From NCBI GenBank assembly GCA_015099395.1, contig AP024096.1:3906001-3970000 (forward strand): a stretch of DNA of 64,000 bases. The letters run 5' to 3'. The stretch is from Ktedonobacteria bacterium brp13. Lineage in GTDB: Bacteria > Chloroflexota > Ktedonobacteria > Ktedonobacterales > Ktedonobacteraceae. Shown here piece after piece: positions 38,983-48,240 of this stretch. Within the stretch, counting starts at the first letter, position 1. The number at the start of each line of letters is the position of its first letter. The translations under genes and the position numbers were made by a program. The notes under the pieces were generated by a model. That model was not told where the DNA came from, ran no database searches, and worked only from the letters and a program-made list of their open reading frames with translations.

Positions 38983-39540
38983 TTGACAATACCCAAAGAC
39001 AATCACGGGAACCTGTTTGACGAGGTGAAAGCAACGTTTGCGCTCGCAGAAAAAGACGGCTTTGTCAGCCCGTACTGGGAATCGGATCGACGGGTAGAGA
39101 AAGGTCACGGTCGATTGGAAATTCGCGAACAGTGGACTCTGAGTGATCCAGAAATCCTGGCGTATCTCGACCCAGAACACCAGTGGAAAGGCTTGCGAGG
39201 CATTGGGGTCGTGCGGGCGGAACGGCGCATGGAGCAGAAAACCACCAAAGAAACGCGCTACTTCTTGCTCAGTTTTTCGCCAGTCAAAACCTTTGCCACT
39301 GCGGTCAGAAGCCACTGGGGCATTGAAAACAGCCTGCATTGGGTCCTCGATATCGCCTTTCGGGAGGATGAATCGCGCGTCAGGCTCGGTCATGCCGACG
39401 AAAATCTCGCGGTGCTCCGCCATATCAGCTTGAATTTGTTGCACCAGGAACACTCTTCCCGTGTTGGCATCCATGCCAAGCGCCTCAAAGCCGGGTGGGA
39501 CAACCAGTATCTTTTGCGCGTTCTGGATGGGGTTAATTAG
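38983..39540 (+). pseudogene. ISAs1-family transposase, C-terminal part
   Basis: Begins mid-protein with TIPKDNHGNLFDEVKATF, then RLEIREQWTL. The catalytic end SHWGIENSLHWVLDIAFRED carries the last Glu of the DDE triad, and it closes with LLRVLDGVN. Family members are about 370 residues; the first half is missing and no start codon with ribosome site fits. Truncated and inactive. Confidence 0.8.
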
Positions 39541-39731
39541 ATGCGATTGCCCTGACCAGAATCCAGAATATGCTTCACGATTTTTGCCATAACATGGGGA
39601 AATCGCAAACATGCCTCCAGAAGCGCGTTCCAGCACTTGATGGGTGTGCAAATTTGATAATAGGCCATCAGCCATTCCATGGGAGAAATCTTGATAAATC
39701 GAGGTCATCCCATTTTTTTCGTACCATTTTC

Positions 39732-39864
39732 GGCTCACCCGCACATTCCGTGAAAGCTCTAGCTCTTCGAGGGCAATTGTGTCGCTGACTTGGCTTCGCT
39801 GCTTTCTCTCATTTTTTGACAGGCGATTTACTGCTCTGTTTATCACGGAATGTGTGGGTGAGCC
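39732..39864. repeat. 22-bp inverted repeat pair, probable IS ends
   Basis: GGCTCACCCGCACATTCCGT (39732 onward) and the sequence at 39843-39864 are inverted copies with one mismatch over 22 bases, 89 bases apart. They lie beside the truncated ISAs1 gene and may be its terminal repeats brought together by deletion, or a small non-autonomous derivative. Confidence 0.5.
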
Positions 39865-39979
39865 ACGGCCACGGAATTCCCAAAGAAGTTATGCGGCGCA
39901 GCCGCAACACCCGGTATGAAACCGAGGGAGACATGGCAATATTCACTTTTTCTCCGGCAGTTTCAGATGAATTTATACC

Positions 39980-40741
39980 TTACCAGGCGCAGTACCCTCC
40001 ATCAATCGATAAAGTGCTGCCGATGGTGAACGTGGCAGCGTCCGAACAAAGGTAGAGAACCGCCGCCGCGATTTCCTCACTGGTGCCGAAACGCCCAATC
40101 GGATGCTTGGCGGTCAGGTCGTCGCGGGCCTCGCCTTCCTTGCCAGCAAAACGATCAACCATGTCGGTCTGAACTGCGCCGGGCGCCACCGCATTCACGC
40201 GGATGTTTTGTTTGGCGACTTCCACCGCGATTGATTTGGTCAGACCTTCAACCGCGAACTTCGTGCCGGCATAGATGCTGGCATAAGCCCCACCCACAAG
40301 CCCGAACATACTGCTGGTGTTGACAATCGCGCCGCCGCCCGTTTTCTGCATGGCAGCAACTTCGTGCTTCATGGAACTCAACACGCCCCAGACATTGATG
40401 TTAAACGCCTTTTGGTATTGTTCCTCCGTGACCTGATCCAGCGAACCGACAATCTCAATGCCGGCGTTGTTGAACGCCGCATCGAGGCGGCCATACGTTT
40501 GTACCGTGAAATCCACGGCTGCCTTCACGTCGGCTTCCTTGGTCACATCGGTATGGATAAAAGACGCCTCGCCACCGCGTTTTTTGATTTCGGCGACGAC
40601 TGCAGCACCTTCTTTTTCACGGCGTCCGGTGAGAACAACTTTGGCACCCGCGTCGGCAAAGGCAATTGCGGTTGCCTTGCCGATGCCGGACGTGCCGCCG
40701 GTCACGAATGCGACTTTGTTTGCGTATGAATTATGTTCCAT
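39980..40741 (-). CDS. SDR family NAD(P)-dependent oxidoreductase
   Basis: 253-residue classical short-chain dehydrogenase. Cofactor motif TGGTSGIG at 14-21, Asp65 in HTDVT, NNAG at 91-94, catalytic Ser143/144, Tyr157 and Lys161 (YAGTK), and C-terminal LSIDGGYCAW. A basic residue after the second strand (TGRREKE) suggests NADP preference. The substrate is not predictable. Its even, higher-GC codon use compared with the IS-laden surroundings hints at separate acquisition. It is convergent with nothing and stands alone. Confidence 0.92.
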   Translation of the reverse strand: MEHNSYANKVAFVTGGTSGIGKATAIAFADAGAKVVLTGRREKEGAAVVAEIKKRGGEASFIHTDVTKEADVKAAVDFTVQTYGRLDAAFNNAGIEIVGSLDQVTEEQYQKAFNINVWGVLSSMKHEVAAMQKTGGGAIVNTSSMFGLVGGAYASIYAGTKFAVEGLTKSIAVEVAKQNIRVNAVAPGAVQTDMVDRFAGKEGEARDDLTAKHPIGRFGTSEEIAAAVLYLCSDAATFTIGSTLSIDGGYCAW

Positions 40742-40860
40742 CGTCTATCCGCTCATTCTATGTATTGGGGCGACAATTCACCCCATATTCCCGTTTGATC
40801 GCCGCTGCCAGTCTTCTGCTTTGGAGACCGAGGTATCTTCCATGCATCAATCTCTTTCCG

Positions 40861-41430
40861 TCATTTTCGCTCTTTATAGGGGTAATGCTTGGTTTTATCG
40901 CCTTCCCAGTTTTCATGCAATCCCGGAGCTGCCAGGTCCCAGTCAGGGCGGATCTTACGCGTTACTTCCCGCAAATCTTGTCGCAAATCTTCGGGTGATG
41001 GACGGCCCCAAAACCAGTAGCCGTTATAAATCTTGTAGATAAGCAGGCCGGGTTCAAGTACAAATGTATACGGTATCATCGGGTTATGAAACGGGTCTGT
41101 ATACTCCTGGATATCCAGGTCTTGCTGTATTTTGCGGCCTGAGTCTGAAAGAAAGGTCCACTGCGCCCCTACGGAATCATGGAACTCACGTGTCTCCAGG
41201 ATATTCCCGGTTGAAATCGTCACAATCCTGGTATAGGCCACAGCAATCTTCGGATAAAAGGCGGCAAGTTCCAGGTGCTGCTGGTTATCCTTTGGGCAAT
41301 AGGGCCCACGCGAGAGGATCAAGATCATCGGATCATTCCCCTGCAATTCACTCAAGCGACGGCGCGTTTGTGTGTGATCCGTCAGTTCATAATCAGGAAA
41401 AGTCGCTCCGGGTACGATATCCGCACGCAT
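40861..41430 (-). CDS. Peroxiredoxin-like (AhpC/TSA, thioredoxin-fold) protein
   Basis: 189 residues. The N-terminus GATFPDYELTDHTQTRRRLS is followed by the active-site strand ILILSRGPYCPKDNQQ with a single Cys at 45. This is the position of the peroxidatic Cys in a variant of the usual TxxC pocket. A later cis-Pro region MIPYTFVLEP follows. No resolving Cys is seen. Probably a 1-Cys thiol peroxidase or redox protein of the cytoplasm; peroxidase activity is inferred. Tandem 23-bp repeats lie about 125 bases upstream of its start. Confidence 0.8.
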   Translation of the reverse strand: MRADIVPGATFPDYELTDHTQTRRRLSELQGNDPMILILSRGPYCPKDNQQHLELAAFYPKIAVAYTRIVTISTGNILETREFHDSVGAQWTFLSDSGRKIQQDLDIQEYTDPFHNPMIPYTFVLEPGLLIYKIYNGYWFWGRPSPEDLRQDLREVTRKIRPDWDLAAPGLHENWEGDKTKHYPYKERK

Positions 41431-41555
41431 GTTGTTTCTGCTTTCTTTTTTGTGAGAGCATTTCAGAACGTAAAGGCCCGCCCGGAGGGAGTTCGGACCA
41501 CTCCCCCCCCATCTGATGCGTCTTGCCCTCTCTGGTACGAATAGAAGGAAGAAGT

Positions 41556-41635
41556 GTCATGAAAGCGCTATGAGCATCGTCATGAAAGCGCTATGAGCAT
41601 CGTCATGAAAGCGCTATGAGCATCGTCATGAAACG
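41556..41635. repeat. Tandem 23-bp repeats, 3.4 copies
   Basis: Three identical head-to-tail units (GTCATGAAAGCGCTATGAGC plus ATC) and a partial fourth, without spacers. Each unit contains the palindrome AGCGCT. They are upstream of the peroxiredoxin-like gene on its promoter side and could be operator iterons or replication slippage. Too few, and lacking spacers, for CRISPR. Confidence 0.7.
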
Positions 41636-42184
41636 CTGATCCACAGATGAGCCAGAACGCGCTCAGGCCGGAAAGAACACCGACCAGCCCGAACTCTGAC
41701 AGAGCAACAGGTGGACGCGCTCACCGGCGGTGACATCCTGAGCTGACCTTCAGGAGAAAGGAGTGAGCCTGGTCTAGAAGATCAGCTCATCTCCCCCTCT
41801 TTTTGCCATTAGGAAATACCCTTGGACAAGAGAGTTGTGTCATCTCGTGTCAGGAGAGACAATTTGTATTCTATGCTTGAGGTGCAAGCTGTATGGTGTT
41901 AAGCCATGGGGTAAATAAGGAAGCTATGCTTCAATTCAATACCCTGCTAACAGCTCCTGATCTCTCCTAGCGGTCATTTGTGCGGTCAGAGACGGACACT
42001 GGCATCCCTCATAGGAAACAGGAAAGAGCTCTCAAGCCACTTCTCAGGCTCTTTCTTCGGTTATGAGATTTTGGGCGGTGTACAGTTTTGAGACAGAACT
42101 TAATAGAGTATCTAACTATATAATACGCTGGCAAGTCAGCCATGTTTCTACTATGCTGATCGTATCAAAAAGGAATGTTGGCCA
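41636..42184. other. Intergenic stretch
   Basis: About 550 bases with no open frame that looks like a gene. A moderately AT-rich part (42100-42180) precedes an IS fragment. I see no clear regulatory structure. Confidence 0.4.
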
Positions 42185-42307
42185 ATGAACTACCCCCATT
42201 GCGCTGCAACTGATACCAGGAAGCGGACGAAGAAAACCAAACTTGGGTATCTCACAGTCCAGCCTATTGCGCTCCGTCGAAAGCTGGACCCAACTGCATC
42301 ACCGTGA
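42185..42307 (+). pseudogene. Zinc-ribbon N-terminus of an IS6/IS1-like transposase
   Basis: MNYPHCAATDTRKRTKKTKL then GYLTVQ resembles the CPHC...KRTKKTKLGYxxYxC zinc-ribbon start of IS6-type transposases with such an extension. One Cys is replaced by Tyr and the second Cys pair is lost through a frame change. It is a 40-codon relic. Confidence 0.4.
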
Positions 42308-42385
42308 CATCTAATGGATGGGAATGAGAGCATGGAGATAGAGGATATGAGCTCCTTTCTCTCCATGCATGGTACAAGGCAAAAA

Positions 42386-43225
42386 TCAGTTGATAAGTTC
42401 AGGTACTGTTACCAATTGATATCCCTGCTGCCTGAGAGAAGTGATAATGGTCGGCAACGCTGCAACGGTTTGAGCACGATTACCGCCACCATCATGCATT
42501 AGAATAATGTCACCATTCATTGCATTATCAAGGACAGTTTTAACAATGGAATTCGTACCTGGCTGCTGCCAATCCTGGGTATCAACATTCCATAATATGG
42601 GGGTCAGATGCAACTGCTCCGCCTGACTCTGGACCGTCGCATTGATTGCACCATAGGGAGGGCGAAAGAGTGTAGGCGTGACACCAATGGTATCCTTGAT
42701 CTCGATACTTGTATCACCGATCTCGGATTGTATCTTCTGAACTGATTGCTGTGTCAGATCAGCATGATCCCAGGTATGATTGCCAACGACATGCCCTTCT
42801 GCATGTTCACGCTGGACCAGCGTAGGGTAGTAACTCACATTCTCACCGATACAGAAAAAGGTTGCATGCACATGATACTGCTTTAATATATCCAGAATCT
42901 GACTGGTGTAATATGGGTATGGACCGTCATCAAAAGTTAAAGCAATCCTGGGCTGGTTACTACTTCCCTGCCCGATAACTGGACCTTGCAATGTTGGAGA
43001 CGGGATAGCCGTCTTCGTTACTGCTGGGGTTGGGGTCGGTAGAACTGTTGGAGTGGCCGTCGGTAGAACTGTTGGAGTGGCCGTCGGTAGAACTGTTGGA
43101 GTAGCAATACGAGAAGATGTTATCTCTACTGAATGAGAATTATTGGCATAAACCACAATACCAACGCCAAATGTAGATAATGCTATAATAAGTACCAGAA
43201 GCAAAGGTAAAGTCCTTTTCATCAT
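42386..43225 (-). CDS. Polysaccharide deacetylase (NodB domain), exported
   Basis: Start taken at the ATGATG at 43225 (MMKRTLPLLLVLIIALSTFG), an N-terminal signal or anchor helix; an upstream in-frame start at 43276 adds 17 residues. A Thr/Pro linker with three 8-residue TATPTVLP repeats follows (24-bp DNA repeats near 43020-43100). Then the NodB domain: TFDDGPYPYYT (motif 1, Asp-Asp), HTWDHADLT (motif 2, metal His pair), FRPPYGAIN (motif 3) and ILMHDGG (motif 5). It deacetylates peptidoglycan, chitin or another wall glycan outside the membrane. Complete. Confidence 0.92.
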   Translation of the reverse strand: MMKRTLPLLLVLIIALSTFGVGIVVYANNSHSVEITSSRIATPTVLPTATPTVLPTATPTVLPTPTPAVTKTAIPSPTLQGPVIGQGSSNQPRIALTFDDGPYPYYTSQILDILKQYHVHATFFCIGENVSYYPTLVQREHAEGHVVGNHTWDHADLTQQSVQKIQSEIGDTSIEIKDTIGVTPTLFRPPYGAINATVQSQAEQLHLTPILWNVDTQDWQQPGTNSIVKTVLDNAMNGDIILMHDGGGNRAQTVAALPTIITSLRQQGYQLVTVPELIN

Positions 43226-43606
43226 GATGCCCGATCTTTCTTGATGGACTAGTTCGCACGATGCTCTAGGAGTCAAAAACTTATAGATACAAGTAATACT
43301 TACAAATTATGTACTATATAGCATATATTCAAAATCTCATATTAAATATAGCATATATTAGGGAGTGGTACAGCGACACTAAGTGGTGAAGAGCTCGGGA
43401 AAATGGCAAAAATTGAGCTCGAAATATCCAACCTTCACCATTTAATATGGTTCTACCACATTGAGAGCTTTCGCTATTTTTTGCAGGATACTGAATGTTA
43501 AGCTAAGAGCCACTTGTATATATGCCTCTTCTTTCTAGCAATTTGAATCATGCCTTGCTCTTCACCGCATCCTTTTACTCTTCTCGACGACTTACGATCC
43601 ACATCG

Positions 43607-44653
43607 CTATGCGTTTTTCAGGAGTGAGGCTTGAATGTCTTGCAGTGTGGGGCAACCTGCAAGACTCATTGCTAAAGCAAGTTCATCGTGCAATAATTGC
43701 AAGACATGTCGCACACCTTCTTCCCCATTAACAGCTAGGCCCCAGAGGGTCGGTCTTCCAACCAAAACAGCTCTGGCCCCCAAAGCTAGCGCCTTTAATA
43801 CATCTGTTCCTCGGCGAATACCACCGTCACAATATACCTCGCAACGTCCATCAGCTCCCTCAATAACCTCTGGTAGGGCTTCGATGCTGGCAATGGTGCC
43901 ATCAAGTTGACGCCCACCGTGATTCGACACAACGATGCCGTCTATACCATGTGCGACCGCTAATTGTGCATCGTTCCTGGTCATAATTCCCTTCAATACA
44001 ATAGGAAGGGTAGTCGCTGAACGCAACCACTCCAGCGTCTGCCAGGTGACAATTGCAGGTTCGGGTATATAGCTTCCCGCATAGCCAGATGTGGAAAAGT
44101 TGGCTATGCTCATAGTAGCTGGCAGTGCGAAGGCGTTACGCATATCTCGCTCACGCCTTCCCAGGCGAGGCGCATCGACAGTAAGCACAATCGCACGGTA
44201 TCCCGCCGCCTCAGCGCGCCGCACAAGCTCTTCAGTTACTATTAGGTCGCGGTAAATATAGAGTTGAAACCACAATCTATTTGTATCGCAAACTGCCGCA
44301 ATCGATTCTAAACTGCATGTCGCGAAGGTAGCAACCACCATAAGTGAACCAGCAGCGTCAACGGCCCGCGCTGTTGCACATTCGCCATCATAATGAGCCA
44401 AGCGATGAAAAGCTGTGGGAGCTATCAAAAGAGGCATTTGTACAGGACTACCTAGAACTGTAGTACTCATATCAATGGTTGAAACATCAACCAGCACACG
44501 TGGACGCAAACGAATGTTTTCAAATGCCGAACGATTGGCGCGCAGTGTTATTTCGTCATCGCTACCACCCTGATAATAATCCCAGATCGCCAGCTCTAAA
44601 CACTCTCTTGCCTGTTTCTCATATTCAAATACATTCACAGGTTTCAACATCAT
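43607..44653 (-). CDS. hmo: FMN-dependent alpha-hydroxyacid oxidase, probable 4-hydroxymandelate oxidase
   Basis: 348-residue TIM-barrel flavoenzyme of the glycolate/lactate/mandelate oxidase family. Motifs: APTAFHRLAH, LWFQLYIYRD, VLTVDAPRLGRRERDMRN, Lys221, catalytic His245 and Arg248 in SNHGGRQLDG, and FMN-phosphate loop YCDGGIRRGTD with GRPTLWGL. By family alone the substrate could be lactate or glycolate. The same locus holds a hydroxymandelate-synthase-type dioxygenase, a matching aminotransferase and a DAHP synthase. That makes oxidation of 4-hydroxymandelate to 4-hydroxyphenylglyoxylate, the Hmo step of hydroxyphenylglycine synthesis, the favoured role. Symbol is by context. Confidence 0.85.
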   Translation of the reverse strand: MMLKPVNVFEYEKQARECLELAIWDYYQGGSDDEITLRANRSAFENIRLRPRVLVDVSTIDMSTTVLGSPVQMPLLIAPTAFHRLAHYDGECATARAVDAAGSLMVVATFATCSLESIAAVCDTNRLWFQLYIYRDLIVTEELVRRAEAAGYRAIVLTVDAPRLGRRERDMRNAFALPATMSIANFSTSGYAGSYIPEPAIVTWQTLEWLRSATTLPIVLKGIMTRNDAQLAVAHGIDGIVVSNHGGRQLDGTIASIEALPEVIEGADGRCEVYCDGGIRRGTDVLKALALGARAVLVGRPTLWGLAVNGEEGVRHVLQLLHDELALAMSLAGCPTLQDIQASLLKNA

Positions 44654-45006
44654 TTACCACCCATTGTGATACATAAAACGATATTCACAATTGACACTCT
44701 CCCGGTTTCAACACTGACACTTATACAGAAATCCAAGCTTGGGGTCAATGTCTACCAGTATTTTTATGACCGCATCGCTCAAGCCAACCTGTTGACCAGT
44801 TTTGCCGCTCTCACTCAAGAACGATCTGCCGCTGCTCACCTCGCTGCCTCTTGGGCGACAACGACGTGAACAGTGTCACCGCCTCACGCAAACACACAGG
44901 CAATACCCAACCTGCAAGTACATGCTTCTGCTCTTGCTGGTCTCTCCCTGCCTACACGCGAGAGCATCATGCCTTCCACTAGATGATCAGCTTTTCTCTC
45001 CCCGAA
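44654..45006. other. Intergenic region between antiporter and hydroxyacid oxidase genes
   Basis: About 350 bases with only small, unconvincing open frames. It probably holds the promoter or leader of the oxidase gene. Confidence 0.4.
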
Positions 45007-46266
45007 TTATTGAGATGATACGAAAGCTGTTCCATCTTGCTGTTTGTCGCCTGACTCTTGTAAACGCGTTTGCTTAAGACCGAGCAGCGGTAGCAGGGGT
45101 GATGCCATCATTGTTGTTACTAGCGCCATAATTACCAGCATCGTAAAGATTGTGGGTGATAGAACACCTAAATCGAGCCCAATATTGAGAATGATTAATT
45201 CAACCAGCCCCCGTGTATTCATCAGCACACCAAGGCTGAGCGCGTCTCGCCAGGACTGACCCATGATGCGTACTGCGAATGTGCCGCCGAAAATTTTGCC
45301 ACCGACCGCCGTCACAAGAATAAGCAGACAGATGAGCCACAGCCATGGAGCGTTGATCAGTCCGAGCTGGGTGCGCAATCCACTATAGACGAAGTAGAGC
45401 GGCAGGAAGAGCAGCGCATTAACCTGATCTATGTTACGTACGAGTTTCACGTAATGGACTTTACGTGGCAGGCTGATGCCGGTCAGGAACGCGCCAAAGA
45501 TTGGGTGAATGCCGATGGCGTTTGTAGCATATGCAGCAAGTAAGAGTACCACAATGCTGAGCGCAAGCCGCAGCTGCTCTGAACGGATGCGCTGATCCGC
45601 GTAGGCGAGCAGGGGGCGGACAATAGTGAGCATGCTCAGCGCAAAGAGCAGCGTTAATCCGACTGTCTCTATGACCGATGGTAGCCCTGTCGCATGGATA
45701 ATAGCGATAACCAGTGCAAGTAGACACCACGCTATTACATCGTCAAAGGCTGCGCATGTCAGTGCCAGTGTTCCTATCTTCGTGCTGAGCATATTTTTCT
45801 CGGTCAGAAGACGGGCAAGCACAGGAAAGGCTGTGATAGCCATTGCTGTTCCGATCATGAGCACGAAGGAAAGTAGACTCGCTTTGGTACCAGCAAAGCC
45901 TGGGAAGAGAAAGAATGCGAGCGTGGCTCCTAGCATGAGAGGGAGAACAATGCCGCTGATCGATGTAATGATCGCTGTTCGGCTCTGCCGCATCATAAGA
46001 TGCGTGTCCAGGCGTGCGCCCAGCGCAAACATGTAGAGTATCAGGCCGATATCACCCAGGGTCTGTAATGTCGGTAGTGCTGATGTGGGGAAAATAAACC
46101 CCTTGACACCTGGTAAGAGTATTCCTAAGAGAGAAGGACCCAATGCCAGTCCTGCTAAAATCTCACCGATTACCCACTGTTGACCGACTCGTTTGCACAA
46201 CTGACCAAAAATCTGCACGCTGATGAGGATAACGATAAGCTGGAGCAATATCTGCCCTGTGAGCAT
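45007..46266 (-). CDS. Cation/proton antiporter (CPA2, KefB/Na-H exchanger type)
   Basis: 419-residue integral membrane protein with about 12 helices. The CPA2 core FDDVIAWCLLALV carries the paired Asp of ion translocation (residues about 185-186). Family text such as GEILAGLALGPSLLG, FALGARLD and MNTRGLVELIILNIG is present. It has no C-terminal TrkA-N domain. Exchanges Na+ or K+ for H+ across the cytoplasmic membrane. Antiporters of this type are recurrent in hydroxyphenylglycine-containing glycopeptide antibiotic clusters, consistent with its place between the DAHP synthase and Hmo genes on the same strand. Confidence 0.9.
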   Translation of the reverse strand: MLTGQILLQLIVILISVQIFGQLCKRVGQQWVIGEILAGLALGPSLLGILLPGVKGFIFPTSALPTLQTLGDIGLILYMFALGARLDTHLMMRQSRTAIITSISGIVLPLMLGATLAFFLFPGFAGTKASLLSFVLMIGTAMAITAFPVLARLLTEKNMLSTKIGTLALTCAAFDDVIAWCLLALVIAIIHATGLPSVIETVGLTLLFALSMLTIVRPLLAYADQRIRSEQLRLALSIVVLLLAAYATNAIGIHPIFGAFLTGISLPRKVHYVKLVRNIDQVNALLFLPLYFVYSGLRTQLGLINAPWLWLICLLILVTAVGGKIFGGTFAVRIMGQSWRDALSLGVLMNTRGLVELIILNIGLDLGVLSPTIFTMLVIMALVTTMMASPLLPLLGLKQTRLQESGDKQQDGTAFVSSQ

Positions 46267-46279
46267 AAAACCTCCCTGG

Positions 46280-46881
46280 TTACTGCAAAATGTCCTGTTT
46301 TTTGTTGCATAAACTAACCTTTGCTGGTTTTTTTATCTTATAGTTTTTTGTTACCGGATAATAACCTGCTTGATAAGCGAGGAATGCATAAATAATTCTG
46401 CATCTCTGATTTGAAAGTACTTTAGCCGCAATATTTTGAATCTGATCCTTACCTTCATCACTGGTAAACTTTAGTAAAATATTTTCCCCCGCCTTCCATG
46501 AGTGATAAATGGGCGCAAAGGGGACATTCTGGCTCAACATTAAACGAGGATAACAGTCGCCAAATCTGGTGTCTTAAATGAGGTGTCTTGCCATTTCATG
46601 GACTGCAATTCCGCCTGCGCCACTTCCTATCGCCTGAAAATAGTAATGAGGAGATCACAAGTACACCATCAAATGTCTTTGGCAGGCAAGATAAGACGGT
46701 ATAGGCTTCTAGCTCCTTGAAAGTAGTTGTTTCTAATGTGGCCCCTCTCTCAGGCCAGAAGCCTGGGAAACCTTGAAACAAGAAGAGAGGCTTGATGTTG
46801 AGCATCACAATCAAGCATAAATCCATCATCCTCAAAGTCTTTACCACATGATTGACACATAAGTCTGTAGGATCTATGCAT
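46280..46881 (-). pseudogene. Decayed cysteate-synthase/threonine-synthase-like PLP enzyme
   Basis: Starts at ATG 46881 behind GGAGAGG: MHRSYRLMCQSCGKDFEDDG, then FMLDCDAQHQASLL, the zinc-ribbon-like N-terminus of this family. After a deletion, another frame gives FWPERGATLETTTFKELEAY then TVLSCLPKTFDGVLVIS, the PLP-lysine region (TFKELEA). A third frame gives YFQAIGSGAGGIAVHEMA, the phosphate-binding loop, and RLMLSQNVPFAPIYHSWKAG to the end. At least three frame changes and lost segments: inactive. Lies between DAHP synthase and antiporter. It may once have supplied an unusual amino acid to the peptide. Confidence 0.7.
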
Positions 46882-46959
46882 ATGTACACCTCTCCAATGT
46901 TTTCTTTCACACAAGGGATATTCACATGATGGGCATGCACACCATCATTCACTGCAAAA

Positions 46960-48057
46960 TCAGATAATGGGTTGAGCTTGGTGCGTTGGGCGGACAAATT
47001 GACGATTGCACGCCTGAGCAACCATGCTAGCCTGGGGCATGAGAGTCTGAAATTGCTCGATTCTTAGAGATTGAGCGCCATCTTTTAAGGCCTCTTCCGG
47101 ATGAGGATGCACCTCTATCAGCAACCCGTCGGCTCCACTGGCAATTGCGGCTAAAGACATCGCGTCTACAATATCTCTTCGCCCTGTCCCCTGGCTCGGA
47201 TCGGCAACGATCGGCAAATGCGAAAGCTTCTTTACCAGAGGTATCGCGCTGATATCCATAGTATTGCGGGTGGCTTTCTCAAATGTTCGAATACCCCGTT
47301 CACAAAGGATGACGTCAGGATTCCCCTGTGTTAATATATATTCTGCGGCAAGTAACCATTCCTCTAGAGTCGCAGACATGCCACGCTTTAACATGATTGG
47401 CCTGGCACTACGGCCAACCTCATCAAGAAGCATATAATTCTGCATATTTCGCGTGCCAATCTGCAAAATATCGGCATACTCAGAGACCAGAGCAACATCC
47501 GCAGGTGTAAGCACCTCGGTAACAATAGCCATCCCAAACTCGGCTCGGGCCTTCGCTAACAACTTCAATCCCTTTTCACCCATACCCCGAAAACCATACG
47601 GCGATGTCGATGGCTTAAATGCTCCGCCCCTTAAAATTACAGCGCCAGCCTCATATACTGCTTGCGCTGTTTTCATCAATTGTGCTTCGGACTCCACCGT
47701 ACACGGTCCAGCCATCATCACAACTTCTTTAGCACCAATTCTGACTACACCTGAGTCCGTACAGGCAGAGGGCACCTCTACAACCGTATCTTCCGGATGA
47801 AACTCCCGGCTCGCAAGTTTGTATGGCTTGGAAACTCGGAGCACATCCTCAACACCGGCTAATCCCTGTAAGGCGCCCTCTATCTCCTCACCGATATTCC
47901 CCGCAGTACCTCGCTGACCATTCGTATTACCGAGAACACCTATAACGGTTCGCTCGATTCCTCGTGAGAGATGGCCTTCCAGTTGATGCTTATGCAGGAA
48001 AGCAAAGACCTGCTCAATTTGAATATCACTACATGATGCGTTCATAACCACAATCAT
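46960..48057 (-). CDS. aroF: DAHP synthase, AroA type I-beta with N-terminal regulatory domain
   Basis: 365 residues; 3-deoxy-D-arabino-heptulosonate 7-phosphate synthase, first step of the shikimate pathway (PEP + erythrose 4-phosphate). The N-terminal ferredoxin-like domain (about 1-70) is followed by a TIM barrel with MMAGPCTVES (metal Cys), GGAFKPSTSPYGFRG, IGTRNMQN, LKRGMSAT, ILCERGIRTFE and ADPSQGTGRR, ending with the metal Glu/His region IEVHPHPEEAL. Complete. A dedicated copy inside a secondary-metabolite locus raises aromatic precursor supply, as in glycopeptide clusters. It runs a little past the barrel to an unusual tail QFVRPTHQAQPII. Confidence 0.93.
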   Translation of the reverse strand: MIVVMNASCSDIQIEQVFAFLHKHQLEGHLSRGIERTVIGVLGNTNGQRGTAGNIGEEIEGALQGLAGVEDVLRVSKPYKLASREFHPEDTVVEVPSACTDSGVVRIGAKEVVMMAGPCTVESEAQLMKTAQAVYEAGAVILRGGAFKPSTSPYGFRGMGEKGLKLLAKARAEFGMAIVTEVLTPADVALVSEYADILQIGTRNMQNYMLLDEVGRSARPIMLKRGMSATLEEWLLAAEYILTQGNPDVILCERGIRTFEKATRNTMDISAIPLVKKLSHLPIVADPSQGTGRRDIVDAMSLAAIASGADGLLIEVHPHPEEALKDGAQSLRIEQFQTLMPQASMVAQACNRQFVRPTHQAQPII

Positions 48058-48182
48058 AAAATAGATTGTCCTTTCTATAATAATTGCAACATGACCTCCG
48101 CCACTTTTTTGCGTCGACTTGCAAAAATATTCAGGCGAGAAATAGATAGAAGGTAAGCAGATTCATGTACAGCGCAAGCGGA

Positions 48183-48210
48183 AGACACGGGAAGCTGACA
48201 CTCTCTTAGC
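48183..48210 (-). repeat. Solo end of the dispersed IS5-like/MITE repeat
   Basis: On the minus strand GCTAAGAGAGTGTCAGCTTC then CCGTGTC matches the ends at 21784 and 61407. The adjoining bases GCGCTGTACATGAATCTGC also resemble 61545-61577 inside the MITE-like element, inverted. Confidence 0.5.
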
Positions 48211-48240
48211 ACTGAGTAAATGTGAGAATAGGATACTGCA

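Noticed and set aside
38956..39846. 296-codon minus-strand frame
   Set aside because: Antisense to the ISAs1 fragment and composed of complementary codons; no independent protein character.
41556..41635. Short CRISPR array
   Set aside because: Repeat units are directly joined without spacers and no cas genes are near.
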